This document shows, one piece after another, positions 34,563 to 44,349 of a stretch of 64,000 bases of DNA. Numbering within the stretch: position 1 is the first letter of the stretch; every line of letters starts with the position of its first letter. Below the pieces are notes generated by a model. That model saw only the letters and a program-made list of their open reading frames with translations. It was not told the origin of the DNA and ran no database searches. The translations under genes and the position numbers were made by a program. This DNA is from Sphingomonas sp. So64.6b (GTDB lineage: Bacteria > Pseudomonadota > Alphaproteobacteria > Sphingomonadales > Sphingomonadaceae): positions 4,556,501 through 4,620,500 of the forward strand of contig NZ_CP048817.1 of NCBI RefSeq assembly GCF_014171475.1, given 5' to 3'.

Positions 34563-35467
34563 GTCAGACTAACGAGGCGCTTCTGTCGCCCATCTCCCGG
34601 AAGCGCCGATCGCTGCTGCTTCTTTGCGGCTATGAGCGTGTTCCGAAGGAGGCAGGCAACCGTCATCGGCCCTACGCCTCCGGGCACCGGGGTGATCGCG
34701 GCGGCATGGCCGAGTTCGACGAACGCGGTGTCGCCAACGAGACGGGAGTCGATGCCGGGCGTGCCGATCCGGTTGATACCGACATCGATCACGACGGCGC
34801 CGGGCTTCACCCAGTCGCCGCGAACGAGCCCGGGGCTGCCGGCCGCGGCGACCACGATGTCCGCCGACCGGACAATCTCGGGAAGGCCGCGCGTTGCAAT
34901 ATGGGTGACGGTCACCGTGCACTCTCGTTCGAGCAGCAGCATGGCCACGGGTTTGCCGACGATATTCGACTTGCCGATGACCACCGCTTTCAGTCCGCGG
35001 AAGTCTTCGATGACGGTTTCAAGGAGTAGCATGCACCCAAGTGGCGTGCAGGGCACAAGCCCCTCTGTACCGATCGAAAGCCGACCGACATTCACCGGGT
35101 GGAAGCCGTCAACGTCCTTCAGCGGTTCGATCGCATCGAGAATGCGGTTCGCGCGAATGTGCGGCGGCAGCGGAAGCTGGACGAGAATGCCGTTGACCAT
35201 CGGGTTGGCGTTGAGCTGCTCGATCAATTCGAGCAGATCGACCTCATTCGTTTCGGCGGGCAGCCGGTGTTCGAAAGACTGGAACCCCGCCTTGCGGGTG
35301 TGTGCGAGCTTGCGGCCCACATAGACGATACTGGCGGGGTCTTCGCCCACCAGGACCACGGCCAGCCCAGGCAGGCCGACGCCGGCCGCCGCCATTTCGC
35401 CGACGCCGGAGGCGACTTCGGCGAAGATCGCCGCAGCGATCGCCTTTCCATCGATAATCGTCGCCAT
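34559..35467 (-). CDS. folD: Bifunctional methylenetetrahydrofolate dehydrogenase / methenyltetrahydrofolate cyclohydrolase
   Basis: 302 residues. It has [14 protein letters not shown] (Y49, catalytic K53), [30 protein letters not shown], the dinucleotide loop [17 protein letters not shown] and the signature [14 protein letters not shown]. The enzyme oxidises 5,10-methylene-THF with NADP and hydrolyses the methenyl form to 10-formyl-THF. Gly-Lys replaces the usual Gly-Arg in the GRSxxVG loop, a small change. ATG 35467 follows the purU stop by 4 nt. Within this operon it converts the methylene-THF made by sarcosine oxidase. Confidence 0.95.
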   Translation of the reverse strand: MATIIDGKAIAAAIFAEVASGVGEMAAAGVGLPGLAVVLVGEDPASIVYVGRKLAHTRKAGFQSFEHRLPAETNEVDLLELIEQLNANPMVNGILVQLPLPPHIRANRILDAIEPLKDVDGFHPVNVGRLSIGTEGLVPCTPLGCMLLLETVIEDFRGLKAVVIGKSNIVGKPVAMLLLERECTVTVTHIATRGLPEIVRSADIVVAAAGSPGLVRGDWVKPGAVVIDVGINRIGTPGIDSRLVGDTAFVELGHAAAITPVPGGVGPMTVACLLRNTLIAAKKQQRSALPGDGRQKRLVSLT

Positions 35468-35471
35468 CAAC

Positions 35472-36329
35472 TCAGTCCGTGAATACGACGGTTTTCTCGC
35501 CGTTCAGCAGCACACGGTCGGCCAGGTGGTGGCGGACGGCCCGGGCGAGCACTCGCCGCTCGATATCGCGACCCTTGCGGACGAGCGCTTCGGGGGAATC
35601 GGCGTGGCTGATCTGTTCGACATCCTGCGCGATAATCGGGCCTTCATCGAGGTCGGCTGTCACATAATGCGCGGTCGCGCCGATCATTTTAACGCCGCGG
35701 GCATGCGCTTGGTGGTAGGGCTTTGCGCCCTTGAAGCCCGGCAGAAAACTATGATGGATGTTGATGCATCGCCCCGACAGGAATGCCGCCAGATCGTCCG
35801 ACAAAATCTGCATATAGCGAGCGAGCACGATCAACTCGGCGCCGCTTTCGGTGACCACCGCCTTGATGCGAGCCTCTTGCTGGGCCTTGGTATCGCGCGT
35901 GACTGGAAAATGATGGAACGGCACCCCGCCGAGATCGAGCCCTGCGAACGTCGCGAGCGGGTGGTTCGATACGATACCCACGACGTCCATCGCCATCTCG
36001 CCGATGCGCCAGCGATAGAGAAGGTCGGCGAGGCAGTGATCGAACTTGGAAACGAGGAGCAGGACTTTGCGGCGCGCCTCCAACGGGCGGATTGACCAGT
36101 TCATCCCATCGCCTTCGGCAAGTTCGCGGAACCGCACCGAAAGCATCGGAAGCTTGTCCTCGGCGAGCGTGAACAGCACGCGCATGAAGAAATTGGCGGT
36201 CTCTTCATCCTCAAACTGGCCAGCCTCGCGGATGTTTGCACCGGCTTCGAAGAGTATGCCCGTCACCCGACTAACGATCCCCGGTTGATCGGGACAGGAC
36301 AAGGTCAGGATATGCAGGATGTCGCTCAT
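35472..36329 (-). CDS. purU: Formyltetrahydrofolate deformylase
   Basis: 285 residues. An ACT domain comes first ([20 protein letters not shown]), then the formyl-transferase fold with [30 protein letters not shown] and the catalytic end [12 protein letters not shown]. It releases formate from 10-formyl-THF and regenerates THF. The open frame starts at 36419, but [10 protein letters not shown] at ATG 36329 is the normal family start. Placed between soxG and folD, it completes a THF-recycling branch for sarcosine-derived one-carbon units. Confidence 0.95.
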   Translation of the reverse strand: MSDILHILTLSCPDQPGIVSRVTGILFEAGANIREAGQFEDEETANFFMRVLFTLAEDKLPMLSVRFRELAEGDGMNWSIRPLEARRKVLLLVSKFDHCLADLLYRWRIGEMAMDVVGIVSNHPLATFAGLDLGGVPFHHFPVTRDTKAQQEARIKAVVTESGAELIVLARYMQILSDDLAAFLSGRCINIHHSFLPGFKGAKPYHQAHARGVKMIGATAHYVTADLDEGPIIAQDVEQISHADSPEALVRKGRDIERRVLARAVRHHLADRVLLNGEKTVVFTD

Positions 36330-36385
36330 ACAAGGCTCGCTATGTTTGGAATTTGAGAACAGCGCAGTCGGCCGACGGGTGGCCC

Positions 36386-36907
36386 TCAGCCGAACTCTAT
36401 GACGGCGTCGGCAAACCAAAATCGGAGATAGTCGCGGACGCTGAAATCGAAGATCAGGCGGTACCCGTCGAGGCCCGGCGGCCGATCGATGATCACATTG
36501 GTTTGCGCAAACAACGTCATCGCAGACCGGTCTGCTGCGGACAGCGTCCGGTGAAGGTCGAGCGACGTGCCCTTAGCGATCAGGTCGGCCGCCGCAGGAC
36601 CGGTGACCTCGAAAACGCAGCGGCCGTCGCCGACGCTGACGCACAGCGCCGCCGCGGCGTGCGTGGCGGCCTCCTCGATTGCGCTGGTCGGCGCCGTGTC
36701 GCCGACGATCAGCCATTCGTCAGGGCCCATCCAGATGACGCGCACCGCGCCGTCCCTTGCTTGGTTCGGATCCGTCGGAAGCGCGGTTCCGATCAGCGCG
36801 CCAATTCGCGCGAGGTCATCGTTCGAAGGGCGCCGCAAGCGCAAGACCGTAAGCCGGGGCGGCACGATCTCGCTGATGACAACGGGTCGATGCATCGTCT
36901 CAGCCAT
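36386..36907 (-). CDS. soxG: Sarcosine oxidase gamma subunit
   Basis: 173 residues. The protein resembles the gamma subunit, itself similar to the aminomethyltransferase fold: [50 protein letters not shown], and a C-terminal [17 protein letters not shown]. It completes the heterotetramer. ATG 36907 overlaps the soxA stop by 8 bp (ATGGCTGA), a classic coupled arrangement, and the longer upstream frame is a shadow of soxA. Confidence 0.9.
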   Translation of the reverse strand: MAETMHRPVVISEIVPPRLTVLRLRRPSNDDLARIGALIGTALPTDPNQARDGAVRVIWMGPDEWLIVGDTAPTSAIEEAATHAAAALCVSVGDGRCVFEVTGPAAADLIAKGTSLDLHRTLSAADRSAMTLFAQTNVIIDRPPGLDGYRLIFDFSVRDYLRFWFADAVIEFG

Positions 36908-39839
36908 TGAACCGCGTTCCTTCGGGATCGTAGAGCGTCGGTTTGACAATTGTCGCGGAGAAGCGCCGCCGATCATGGTCGAGCGCGACCGTCTCGCCGA
37001 TCCGGTTCGACCCGCCATGGACCATCGCCATGGCGACGCCGCGGTTAAAGATCGGGCTGAACGCGCTCGACGTCACGAACCCGTCGCTGATACGATCGGT
37101 ACCGCTGCCACGCACCAGATGTGCGCCGATCGGGAGGACATTGCGGCCTTCGGCCTGCAGGCCGACGAGTTGGAGCCGCCCGGGGTCTTGATGATGTTCA
37201 AGCATCAGTGATCGCTTGCCTGCGAAGTCGCCCTTGCGCCGCAAGACATGATCCCATCCGACGTTAAGCGGCGTGCTCGTCCCGTCGGTATCGGCGCCTG
37301 GGTGGAGGAAGCCCTTTTCGAGGCGGAGCAAATCCCAGGCATCGATGCCGACCGGTGTCAGATCGTGGCGCTCGCCAAGGCGCAGGAGGATGTCCCAAAG
37401 TTCGCCCGTGCCGCGAGTCGGGACGTTGATTTCATAGGAGGTCTCGCCCGAGTAGCTCACCCGCATGACCCGCGCCTCAATCCCCGCGACCGTACCAAGC
37501 TGAAAGCTCATATGAGGAAATTCCTCGGTCCCGGTCGGGAAGCTCGTGTCAGCTTCGGTGAGGAGCGCGCGGGCTCCGGGGCCTGTCAGAGTCAGCACCG
37601 ACCAGCAGGTGGTGACCGGCGCGACCACAACGTCCCAATCGGGATATTCACACTGGAGCCACTCCTCCAGCCAGGCGGCGATTCGATCCGCGCCGGCGCT
37701 TGAGGCGCCGACGAGGAAATGGTCCTCGCCAAGTCGCGCGCAGACTCCGTCGTCGATGATGACGCCGAGTTCGTTGAGCATCAGCCCGTAGCGGACCTTC
37801 CCGACCTTCAGGGTCGACATCGCACTCGCATAGATGAAGTCGAGGAGCTTGCCGGCATCGGGACCGCGCACCTCGATCTTGCCGAGCGTCGATCCGTCGA
37901 AGATGCCGACTCCGTTGCGCACGGCGAGTGCTTCGCGCTGTTGCGCCTCGAAACGGCTCTCGTTGCCGCGCGGGTAAGCCGACGGCCGGAGCCAGCCATA
38001 ATCTTCCATGATGGCACCCAAAGCCACGTGCCGATCATTGATTGGAAGGCGACGGAGCGGCCGGAGAAGCTCGCCATGGGCACGGCCTGCAAAGGAACCG
38101 AGGGCGACCGGTACAAATGGAAAACGGAAGCGCGTTGTTCCGGTCTCGGCAATGCTCTGGCCCGTCTGGTGCGCCATGAGGGCGAGCGCGTTGACGTTCG
38201 ATGTCTTCCCCTGGTCTGATGCCATGCCCAGCGTCGTGTAGCGCTTAAGGTGCTCAACCGAGCGAAAGCTTTCGCGCGCCGCAAGCTCGATGTCCGCCGC
38301 GCTGACGTCATGCTGCATATCGACGAAAGCCTTGCCCGGCGCATCGACCTGCCAGCAGGCGCGGATGCCGGATGGTCCATACGCCAAGGTAGCCTTGGGC
38401 CCGGCACAATCGTCTGCATCCGTGCCAACCCCGGCGGAATGCCCGCTGTCGAGCGCTTCGCTGAGGGTGAGGAGACCGTCCGCGGCGCCCGCTGACCGTT
38501 CGTTCTGCACCGAGCGGGCAGGACGAAAGGCGGTCAGTTCTTCGTCGAACCGCAGCTTTCCACCCGACTGCGAGAAGAGATTGACGTTGGGATTGCTTCC
38601 GCCGGACATTGCCAGCAAATCGCAGTCGAGCTTCCGGATGGAGCCGTCCGTGCTGCGGATCGCCACCCGGCGAAGGGCCTTCGTTCCTTTTGTTGCAACA
38701 ACTACACTGCTGCGTAGCAGCGGGATGCCGAGGGTCTCGATCGATGTCGCGACTGCGGCGCCTATCTCCGTTCGAGTATCGACGACCGCTGCCACGACGC
38801 CGCCGGCGGCGACGAAGGCGACCGCCGTCCGGTAAGCTTCATCATTGTTGGTGAAGATTACAGCGCGATCGCCAGGCCGCACGCTGTAGCGAACGATATA
38901 GTGGCGCACCGCACTGGCCAACATGACACCGGGCCGGTCGTTACCGGGGAAGACCAGTGGGCGCTCGATGGCCCCGGTTGCGAGGACCACCCGGCCAGCG
39001 CGGACGTGCCATTGCCGGTAGCGCGGCAAATGCGCGGGCGCTGCCGGATCGTCGGCCGACACCGTCTCGACCATCGCCAGCGCATCATGATCGAAATAGC
39101 CGCAAACGGCGGTGCCGAGGAAGATGCGGACATTGGGCATGGCTTCCAGCGCCGCCACCTTTTGCTTTGCCCAGCGATCGGCCGGCAATCCGTCTATCGC
39201 GCCGCCTTCCCAGCGCAGCGTGCCGCCGGGTACATGATCCTGTTCGGCGACGATGACGCGTCTGCCGTCCCTGGCGGCCGCGAGCGCCGCCGCGAGGCCG
39301 GCCGGGCCGGTTCCGACGACGAGGACATCGCAGTGAGCGAAGCGGCTTTCATAACGGTCGGGGTCTGCCAGCTTCGACACCTTGCCGAGGCCCGCTGCGC
39401 GTCGGATCAGGCCCTCATACAGGTGCCAGCTCGGCCACATGAAGGTCTTGTAGTAAAAACCAGCCACCAGAAAGCGCGAGAAGAAGTTGTTCACGCCGCC
39501 GACGTCGAAACGGACGTTTGGCCAACAGTTTACCGCATTGGCTTCGAGACCCTCGTGAAGGCGGATCTCGGTCGCGCGCAGGTTTGGTGCGCTGCGCGCG
39601 CCGACGCCGAGTTGGATCAGGGCATTGCACTCTTCGGGCCCGAAGCCCAAAATGCCCCGCGGGCGATGATATTTGAACGAGCGCCCCACCAGCCGGATTC
39701 CGTTCGCAAGAAGGGCGGAGGCCAGCGTGTCTCCCTCAAAGCCTGAATAGACGCGGCCTTCGAACCGGAAGGTGAGCGGCCGGTTGCGGTTGATGAGCCC
39801 GCCAGAGCCCAGGCGAAAAGGCTGGTGAGTCCGGCTCAT
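36900..39839 (-). CDS. soxA: Sarcosine oxidase alpha subunit
   Basis: 979 residues, normal for the heterotetrameric enzyme. The N-terminus has a 2Fe-2S-like fold without Cys ligands (FRFEGRVYSGFEGDTLASAL). An NAD-binding Rossmann domain follows with CDVLVVGTGPAGLAAALAAA. The C-terminal 400 residues are an aminomethyltransferase-like, THF-binding domain (YGLMLNELGVIIDDGVCARL, VMRVSYSGETSYEINVP, WDLLRLEKGFLHPGAD). Sarcosine oxidation gives glycine, H2O2 and, with THF, 5,10-methylene-THF. ATG 39839 overlaps the soxD stop by 4 bp; the frame upstream of it is a shadow. Confidence 0.95.
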   Translation of the reverse strand: MSRTHQPFRLGSGGLINRNRPLTFRFEGRVYSGFEGDTLASALLANGIRLVGRSFKYHRPRGILGFGPEECNALIQLGVGARSAPNLRATEIRLHEGLEANAVNCWPNVRFDVGGVNNFFSRFLVAGFYYKTFMWPSWHLYEGLIRRAAGLGKVSKLADPDRYESRFAHCDVLVVGTGPAGLAAALAAARDGRRVIVAEQDHVPGGTLRWEGGAIDGLPADRWAKQKVAALEAMPNVRIFLGTAVCGYFDHDALAMVETVSADDPAAPAHLPRYRQWHVRAGRVVLATGAIERPLVFPGNDRPGVMLASAVRHYIVRYSVRPGDRAVIFTNNDEAYRTAVAFVAAGGVVAAVVDTRTEIGAAVATSIETLGIPLLRSSVVVATKGTKALRRVAIRSTDGSIRKLDCDLLAMSGGSNPNVNLFSQSGGKLRFDEELTAFRPARSVQNERSAGAADGLLTLSEALDSGHSAGVGTDADDCAGPKATLAYGPSGIRACWQVDAPGKAFVDMQHDVSAADIELAARESFRSVEHLKRYTTLGMASDQGKTSNVNALALMAHQTGQSIAETGTTRFRFPFVPVALGSFAGRAHGELLRPLRRLPINDRHVALGAIMEDYGWLRPSAYPRGNESRFEAQQREALAVRNGVGIFDGSTLGKIEVRGPDAGKLLDFIYASAMSTLKVGKVRYGLMLNELGVIIDDGVCARLGEDHFLVGASSAGADRIAAWLEEWLQCEYPDWDVVVAPVTTCWSVLTLTGPGARALLTEADTSFPTGTEEFPHMSFQLGTVAGIEARVMRVSYSGETSYEINVPTRGTGELWDILLRLGERHDLTPVGIDAWDLLRLEKGFLHPGADTDGTSTPLNVGWDHVLRRKGDFAGKRSLMLEHHQDPGRLQLVGLQAEGRNVLPIGAHLVRGSGTDRISDGFVTSSAFSPIFNRGVAMAMVHGGSNRIGETVALDHDRRRFSATIVKPTLYDPEGTRFNG

Positions 39840-40132
39840 GGGGCAACTCCGTCTGCGGAAAAGGCAGGCGCGGCTTCGGTCATATGATAGGTTGCCCGGA
39901 TTCGATGCGTCACCGTGTCGCGGGCCACGTTGAACCAGCGGCGGCATCCTGCGTTGTGCTGCCATCGTTCGAGGTGCTCGCCGCGCGGGTTGATCTTCTC
40001 ACTCAGATATTTGCCCCAGGAGACGTCGTCGATTGCCTCAGGCGGATCCGGACGGATGATATGGCTCTGGCCGCCGCACCGAAACTCGAGCTCGTCGCGG
40101 GGACCGCACCAGGGACAGGAAATTTGCAGCAT
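39836..40132 (-). CDS. soxD: Sarcosine oxidase delta subunit
   Basis: 98 residues. All four zinc ligands known for this subunit are at the expected positions: C6 and C9 in SCPWCG, H59 and C63 in QHNAGCRRW. The small subunit stabilises the complex. It lies 9 nt after the soxB stop and overlaps the soxA start by 4 bp. Confidence 0.95.
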   Translation of the reverse strand: MLQISCPWCGPRDELEFRCGGQSHIIRPDPPEAIDDVSWGKYLSEKINPRGEHLERWQHNAGCRRWFNVARDTVTHRIRATYHMTEAAPAFSADGVAP

Positions 40133-40141
40133 GAACGATCC

Positions 40142-41392
40142 TCAGTGCGCGATGCCGGAGCCGGCCGCTTCGTCGATGAGAGCGCCCGTTGTGAAGCGGT
40201 CGAGGGAGAAGGGTTTGGCGAGCGGATGCGGATTAAGCGTGGCGAGCTGGTGTGCTAGCATCGTGCCGCCGACCGGGATGGCCTTGAAGCCACCCGTGCC
40301 CCATGCGCAGTCAAGAAAAAGCCCCGGCACCGGGGAGGCTCCGATGATCGGGCTGCTGTCGGGAACCACATCGACGATACCCGCCCAATGGCGGAGCAGC
40401 CGGACCCGGCCGAGCGAGGGATATTGCGCCGCGACGGCGCCCAGCACGTTGCTCATCACCGGCATGTTTCCGCGCTGCGCATAGGAAGGGTAGAGGTCGA
40501 GCCCGCCGCCGATGACGAGCCCGCCTTTGTCCGACTGGCTCATATAGACGCCCGTCGCAGGAGACAGAATAACCGTGTCGAGAACGGGCTTCAACGGCTC
40601 CGACACAAAGGCCTGAAGCGCGTAGCTTGTGATCGGCAGGCGGAAACCGGCCATCTCGGCAAGCCGGCTCGAGTGGCCCGCCACAGCCACGCCGATCTTC
40701 CGCGAGGCGATCCGCCCGCGCGATGTCTCAACCCCGGTCACGGCGCCATCGGGGCCACGTTGAAAACCCGTGACCTCGCAATTCTGGATAATGTCGACCC
40801 CCAGCGCATCGGCGGCCCGGGCATAACCCCATACCACCGCATCGTGCCGGGCCGTGCCCGCGCGTTTTTGGATTAGGCCACCGAGGACGGGAAACCGTGC
40901 AGCTGGCGAAATGTCGAGAATCGGCACGCGGCGCCCGATTTCGGCCGGAGACAGCGTTTCGGCATCGACGCCGTTTAGCCGCATCGCGTTCATCTGCCGA
41001 TTTACGAGCTCAAGATCGTGGAGGCTGTGCGCGAGCGAGATCATCCCGCGCTGGCTGAACATCACATTGTAGTTGAGCTCTTTCGACAGGCCCTCATAGA
41101 GCTTGAGCGAATGCTCGTACATCCGGGCGCTCGCGCGATAATAATAGTTCGAGCGGATCGCTGTGGTGTTGCGACCGCTGTTGCCACCGCCGATCCAGCC
41201 CTTTTCCAGGACCGCGACGCGGGTGATGCCGAATGACTTCGCGAGATAATAGGCGGTCGCGAGGCCATGGCCACCGCCACCGATCACAATAACGTCGTAG
41301 CTCTGCTGGGGGTCGGGCGAGCGCCATGCGGGTTTCCATCCGCGTTGCTCCTTCAGCCCCTCTTTGAAAACGTTCCAGGCGGAATAGCGCAT
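40142..41392 (-). CDS. soxB: Sarcosine oxidase beta subunit
   Basis: 416 residues, a DAO-type flavoprotein that binds FAD and a covalent FMN. The FAD loop is DVIVIGGGGHGLATAYYLAK; IGGGNSGRNTTAIRSNYYY follows; the FMN-attachment block is ARHDAVVWGY (H183), and the C-terminal FAD contact is FLDCAWGTGGFKAIPVGG. It demethylates sarcosine. MRYSAWNVFKEG from ATG 41392, with GAGAG 5 nt upstream, is the usual N-terminus; the longer frame to 41524 lies in the leader. It is the first gene of the sox-purU-folD-DUF3422 operon. Confidence 0.95.
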   Translation of the reverse strand: MRYSAWNVFKEGLKEQRGWKPAWRSPDPQQSYDVIVIGGGGHGLATAYYLAKSFGITRVAVLEKGWIGGGNSGRNTTAIRSNYYYRASARMYEHSLKLYEGLSKELNYNVMFSQRGMISLAHSLHDLELVNRQMNAMRLNGVDAETLSPAEIGRRVPILDISPAARFPVLGGLIQKRAGTARHDAVVWGYARAADALGVDIIQNCEVTGFQRGPDGAVTGVETSRGRIASRKIGVAVAGHSSRLAEMAGFRLPITSYALQAFVSEPLKPVLDTVILSPATGVYMSQSDKGGLVIGGGLDLYPSYAQRGNMPVMSNVLGAVAAQYPSLGRVRLLRHWAGIVDVVPDSSPIIGASPVPGLFLDCAWGTGGFKAIPVGGTMLAHQLATLNPHPLAKPFSLDRFTTGALIDEAAGSGIAH

Positions 41393-41537
41393 ATCATCTC
41401 TCGCCAATCTGGTGCGGAATTCGGATCGCGCTGACCCCCGGCGCATCTGAAGTCGGTTGCTGATTTGTGGTGCAAGTCCGCGCTGTGCTGCCATCGCCGC
41501 AGGCGCTTCCTCGCAAGTTTTCAACGAATCTGATGTT

Positions 41538-41565
41538 ACAATACAGTACTGTATAGTTTAGTCAA
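41538..41565 (-). promoter_or_regulatory. Sigma70-like promoter of the sox operon overlapped by a 14-bp palindromic operator
   Basis: On the minus strand TTGACT (41565-41560), a 16-nt spacer and TATTGT (41543-41538) form a good promoter. The perfect palindrome ATACAGTACTGTAT (41541-41554) covers the -10 and adjoining spacer, a position where a bound dimer (GntR- or TetR-type) would block RNA polymerase. The expected leader to soxB is about 140 nt. Confidence 0.6.
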
Positions 41566-42500
41566 CTCGAGGACATGTTTTAATCATCGCTATGATTTAT
41601 CGTGATTTTCTGCAGCTTCTTGCTTGCGTCGACAGCCCTAGTCCGCCTAGGAAGTCGCGATGCCTGCGCGCGTGCGAAAGATGAGGTCTCCCGTCAGCTA
41701 CCGAGGTGCAGGACCGCATTGCGCGTTATCTGTCTCGACCTAGGGCCAATGTGGCGGTTCAACGGTCAATTGTCAGATCGATGACGTTTCAAAGCGCGCT
41801 GGCGCCTCCGGGTGACAGCGTTCAGAGCGTGCGGGGTGCAAGAAGACCGGGACGCCCTTGCCACCCAGCCGGTCTGCCCAAGGCCCAAGCGTGGGACGTG
41901 AGGCCAGTCAAAATCTTCAGATAGATCGCGCCCTGCGCTTCTGAACGCGCGCGCAGGTAAATGAACGCTGACCGCACATAAGCAGAACTGAGGAAATAGT
42001 GATGCGTCCCGAATAAATGCTTCTCCCTCGAGCCCGCCTTTCTTAACGACGGCGCGGGGCGCGTCGTCCGGTGCTCGACCACTACGTCGTCGTGGAGAAC
42101 GGCCGACAAGACATGTAAATATCGCGGTCACCCAGCGCCCTTGATCTCAGAAAAGCAGTGGGCATCGTGGTGCCAACGCATTCACTCGGGCCGTGTCGAG
42201 GCGGCAAGCGGCCCCTTTGCGGATTCGCTCACTTGGGAAAGCAGCCTCATCAATGGCAGGTGGACGCGGTGTGCGACCGCGTCGCTGGACGAACCATCTG
42301 GGTGAACAGCTTCGAGTAGCGCGATCAATTTCTTCGGCTCTCCGTCCGGCGGCAAGGCCTTCCCCAAAATCGACGGCAATCCGCAAAGACCGAGCGCAAG
42401 CGTTTGATCCCGGCTGGGTGTGAGCGCTTCGCCATTATGCCGAGGCTCGTACCGATTTCTTCGCCGGGCGATCGCAGTAGAAGTGCTTTGTAGGTCGCGA
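41566..42500. other. Gene-poor region between the sox promoter and the PhyH gene
   Basis: About 930 bp without a recognised gene. Two minus frames look more protein-like than a shadow: 41822-42109, with HHYFLSSAYVRSAFIYLRAR, and 42182-42511, with LALGLCGLPSILGKALPPDG. Neither has a family motif that I know, nor a ribosome site. They may be fragments of decayed genes. Confidence 0.35.
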
Positions 42501-43250
42501 TCAACCCCCATCCGTCCGCTGACAAACCCTTACGCGCCAATCGTAATGGTCCGCTGCGAGCACCGCGCACGCTGGGTTTCGAAAATGCTGCGCGAGCGAC
42601 AGGCGCCACCGCGGCGTGCTGTTGGCAGTGGTCATATGCGGCGTCTTGCTGTGATGAAACGTCACGCTACCGGCCTCAATCGGGCAGCCAATCACCTCGG
42701 CGTCCTGCGCAATATCGCAGACCAGCAGGTCGCTTGCCATTTCTGGAGGGTTGCAATGCTCGATCAGGCGTCGATGCGCACCGCGCGCGAAGTGCATGCA
42801 GCCATTTTCCGGTCCAACGGCGTGGAAGGCAGTCCAGCAGGTGATGCCACAATCCTCCAGCGTGCGCCCCCAATAGCCTTCGTCCTGATGCCAGGGCGTC
42901 GGTGCGCCGACGCCGGGCGGCTTACCGAGAAACTGTTCATACCAGAACGCCATATCCTGGCGCATCAGCGCGCCGCCGAACCGGCCGGCCCAGGCGCGGA
43001 AACGCGATTGCGGCAGCCAGGGAAACAGCCGGTCGACACCGCTCTGGACGATCCGATAAGCACGCTGATCAAGCGGCTCACCGCGTCGCCAATCCCAGTC
43101 CTTTCCCCAGTCCGCCGGGCGCTGCGTCATGTCCGCACCCATCGCGACAAGCGCCGCGACTTCCTCCGGGTCGATTGCATCGCGCACGACCAGAAAGCCG
43201 TCAGCTTCGAAGCGCAGTACGTCCTGCGTCGTTGGTTTAGGATAAGGCAT
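42501..43250 (-). CDS. Phytanoyl-CoA dioxygenase (PhyH) family protein
   Basis: 249 residues, a double-stranded beta-helix Fe(II)/2-oxoglutarate oxygenase. It opens with RFEADGFLVVRDAIDPEEVA. The metal H-x-D is PWHQDEGYW, the distal His is in FHHSKTPHMT, and the 2-oxoglutarate Arg is in STPRWRLSLAQHF. The substrate is unknown; PhyH members hydroxylate acyl-CoAs, betaine-like compounds or natural products. Divergent from an AraC gene across 114 bp, which is probably its regulator. Confidence 0.87.
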   Translation of the reverse strand: MPYPKPTTQDVLRFEADGFLVVRDAIDPEEVAALVAMGADMTQRPADWGKDWDWRRGEPLDQRAYRIVQSGVDRLFPWLPQSRFRAWAGRFGGALMRQDMAFWYEQFLGKPPGVGAPTPWHQDEGYWGRTLEDCGITCWTAFHAVGPENGCMHFARGAHRRLIEHCNPPEMASDLLVCDIAQDAEVIGCPIEAGSVTFHHSKTPHMTTANSTPRWRLSLAQHFRNPACAVLAADHYDWRVRVCQRTDGG

Positions 43251-43364
43251 GATTCCGCGGGCCTTTACATGGTGTTGTCAGGTAGGTCTCATTTTAGAAG
43301 GCCCTTTCGCCGACGTCTTTGCCCGGGCCGTGCAATATGTATCCCAATCGATTAAGCTGAGCCG

Positions 43365-44261
43365 ATGAGCGCGCACGATACTGAGGGGGAGGGCGAGGCC
43401 AACCATGAGCTTTCGGCGATGCTCTCGCCGTATGTTCGGGGCGCGCTGGAGCATTGGCGCGGAGCGTGGCACATCGCCCGCCGCGCAGTGGCCGACTATC
43501 TCTTGGTCTATATCGTCTCCGGCACCGGTCGATTTTCGGTGGGCGACGAAACGTTCGATGTCGGTCCGACCGACTTGATCTGGATTGCCCCTGGTATTCT
43601 GCATGAGATGCGCGGCCATCCGCCGAAGATGTTCGTCGCCTATCTGCATTTCGATCTCGTCTATGATCCGCTGTGCAGTCCGCGCATCAGAAGCGGAACT
43701 GCCTATGCAGCGGGCGACCATGCCGACATGCATCCGCCGTTCTTGCGACAGCCGATCGCCGGCTGGCGCGGCAAGCTTCCGGTGGTCAATGGTCCGGCAA
43801 TCTACGCGCTGATGAAACAGGCGATCGCCGAACAGCGCGGCGCGCGCCGACCGTTGTGCGTGTCGGGTCTGATGCTCGAGATTATCGGCGAGATCGCAAC
43901 CGGCCTGTCTCCGTCGGCGACCGGCGCGCGCGCGCGGTGGCCAGCGCTACGCCGCGCGGCCGAGCGGATTCGCGTAGAGCCAGAAATCAACCTCGACCTC
44001 TCATCGATGGCGCGCGCCGCGCATCTCAGCGACTCGCACTTTCGCAAGCTCTTCCGCGAAACTCACGGTGAAAGCCCCCGTGCGATGAAGAACCGCGCGC
44101 TGATGCAGAAAGCATGTGACTTGGTGCTCCACTCGGGCGTGAGCATTTCGGAGATCGCATTTCAGCTCGGTTTCAGCACGGTGCACAATTTCTCCCGCGC
44201 CTTCAGCAGGGAAATCGGCGTTTCGCCGCGAGAGTATCAACGCAGGATGCTCGGCGGCTAA
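43365..44261 (+). CDS. AraC-family transcriptional regulator with N-terminal cupin
   Basis: 298 residues. The N-terminal AraC-binding cupin shows YLLVYIVSGTGRFSVGDETF and WIAPGILHEM. The C-terminal HTH pair is NLDLSSMARAAHLSDSHFRK and SISEIAFQLGFSTVHNFSRA, ending VSPREYQRR. It probably senses a sugar or small molecule and activates the divergent PhyH gene. It is convergent with the LysR gene downstream. Confidence 0.88.
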   Translation: MSAHDTEGEGEANHELSAMLSPYVRGALEHWRGAWHIARRAVADYLLVYIVSGTGRFSVGDETFDVGPTDLIWIAPGILHEMRGHPPKMFVAYLHFDLVYDPLCSPRIRSGTAYAAGDHADMHPPFLRQPIAGWRGKLPVVNGPAIYALMKQAIAEQRGARRPLCVSGLMLEIIGEIATGLSPSATGARARWPALRRAAERIRVEPEINLDLSSMARAAHLSDSHFRKLFRETHGESPRAMKNRALMQKACDLVLHSGVSISEIAFQLGFSTVHNFSRAFSREIGVSPREYQRRMLGG

Positions 44262-44349
44262 CCGCGTCGTCGGCGCCGGTGCCGAGGCCGGGCGCCAGCC
44301 TTTGATCGCGCGATCGCGCCGCCAGTACACCCGCCGCTCCCATGCAGCG

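Noticed and set aside
41822..42109. Minus-strand frame with HHYFLSSAYVRSAFIYLRAR
   Set aside because: Protein-like in the middle but with no family match, no ribosome site and an Arg/Pro-rich flank; left as non-coding or a possible fragment.
42182..42511. Minus-strand frame with LALGLCGLPSILGKALPPDG
   Set aside because: The start is inside the PhyH 3' end and no known motif could be assigned; possibly a decayed gene end, but not supported enough.
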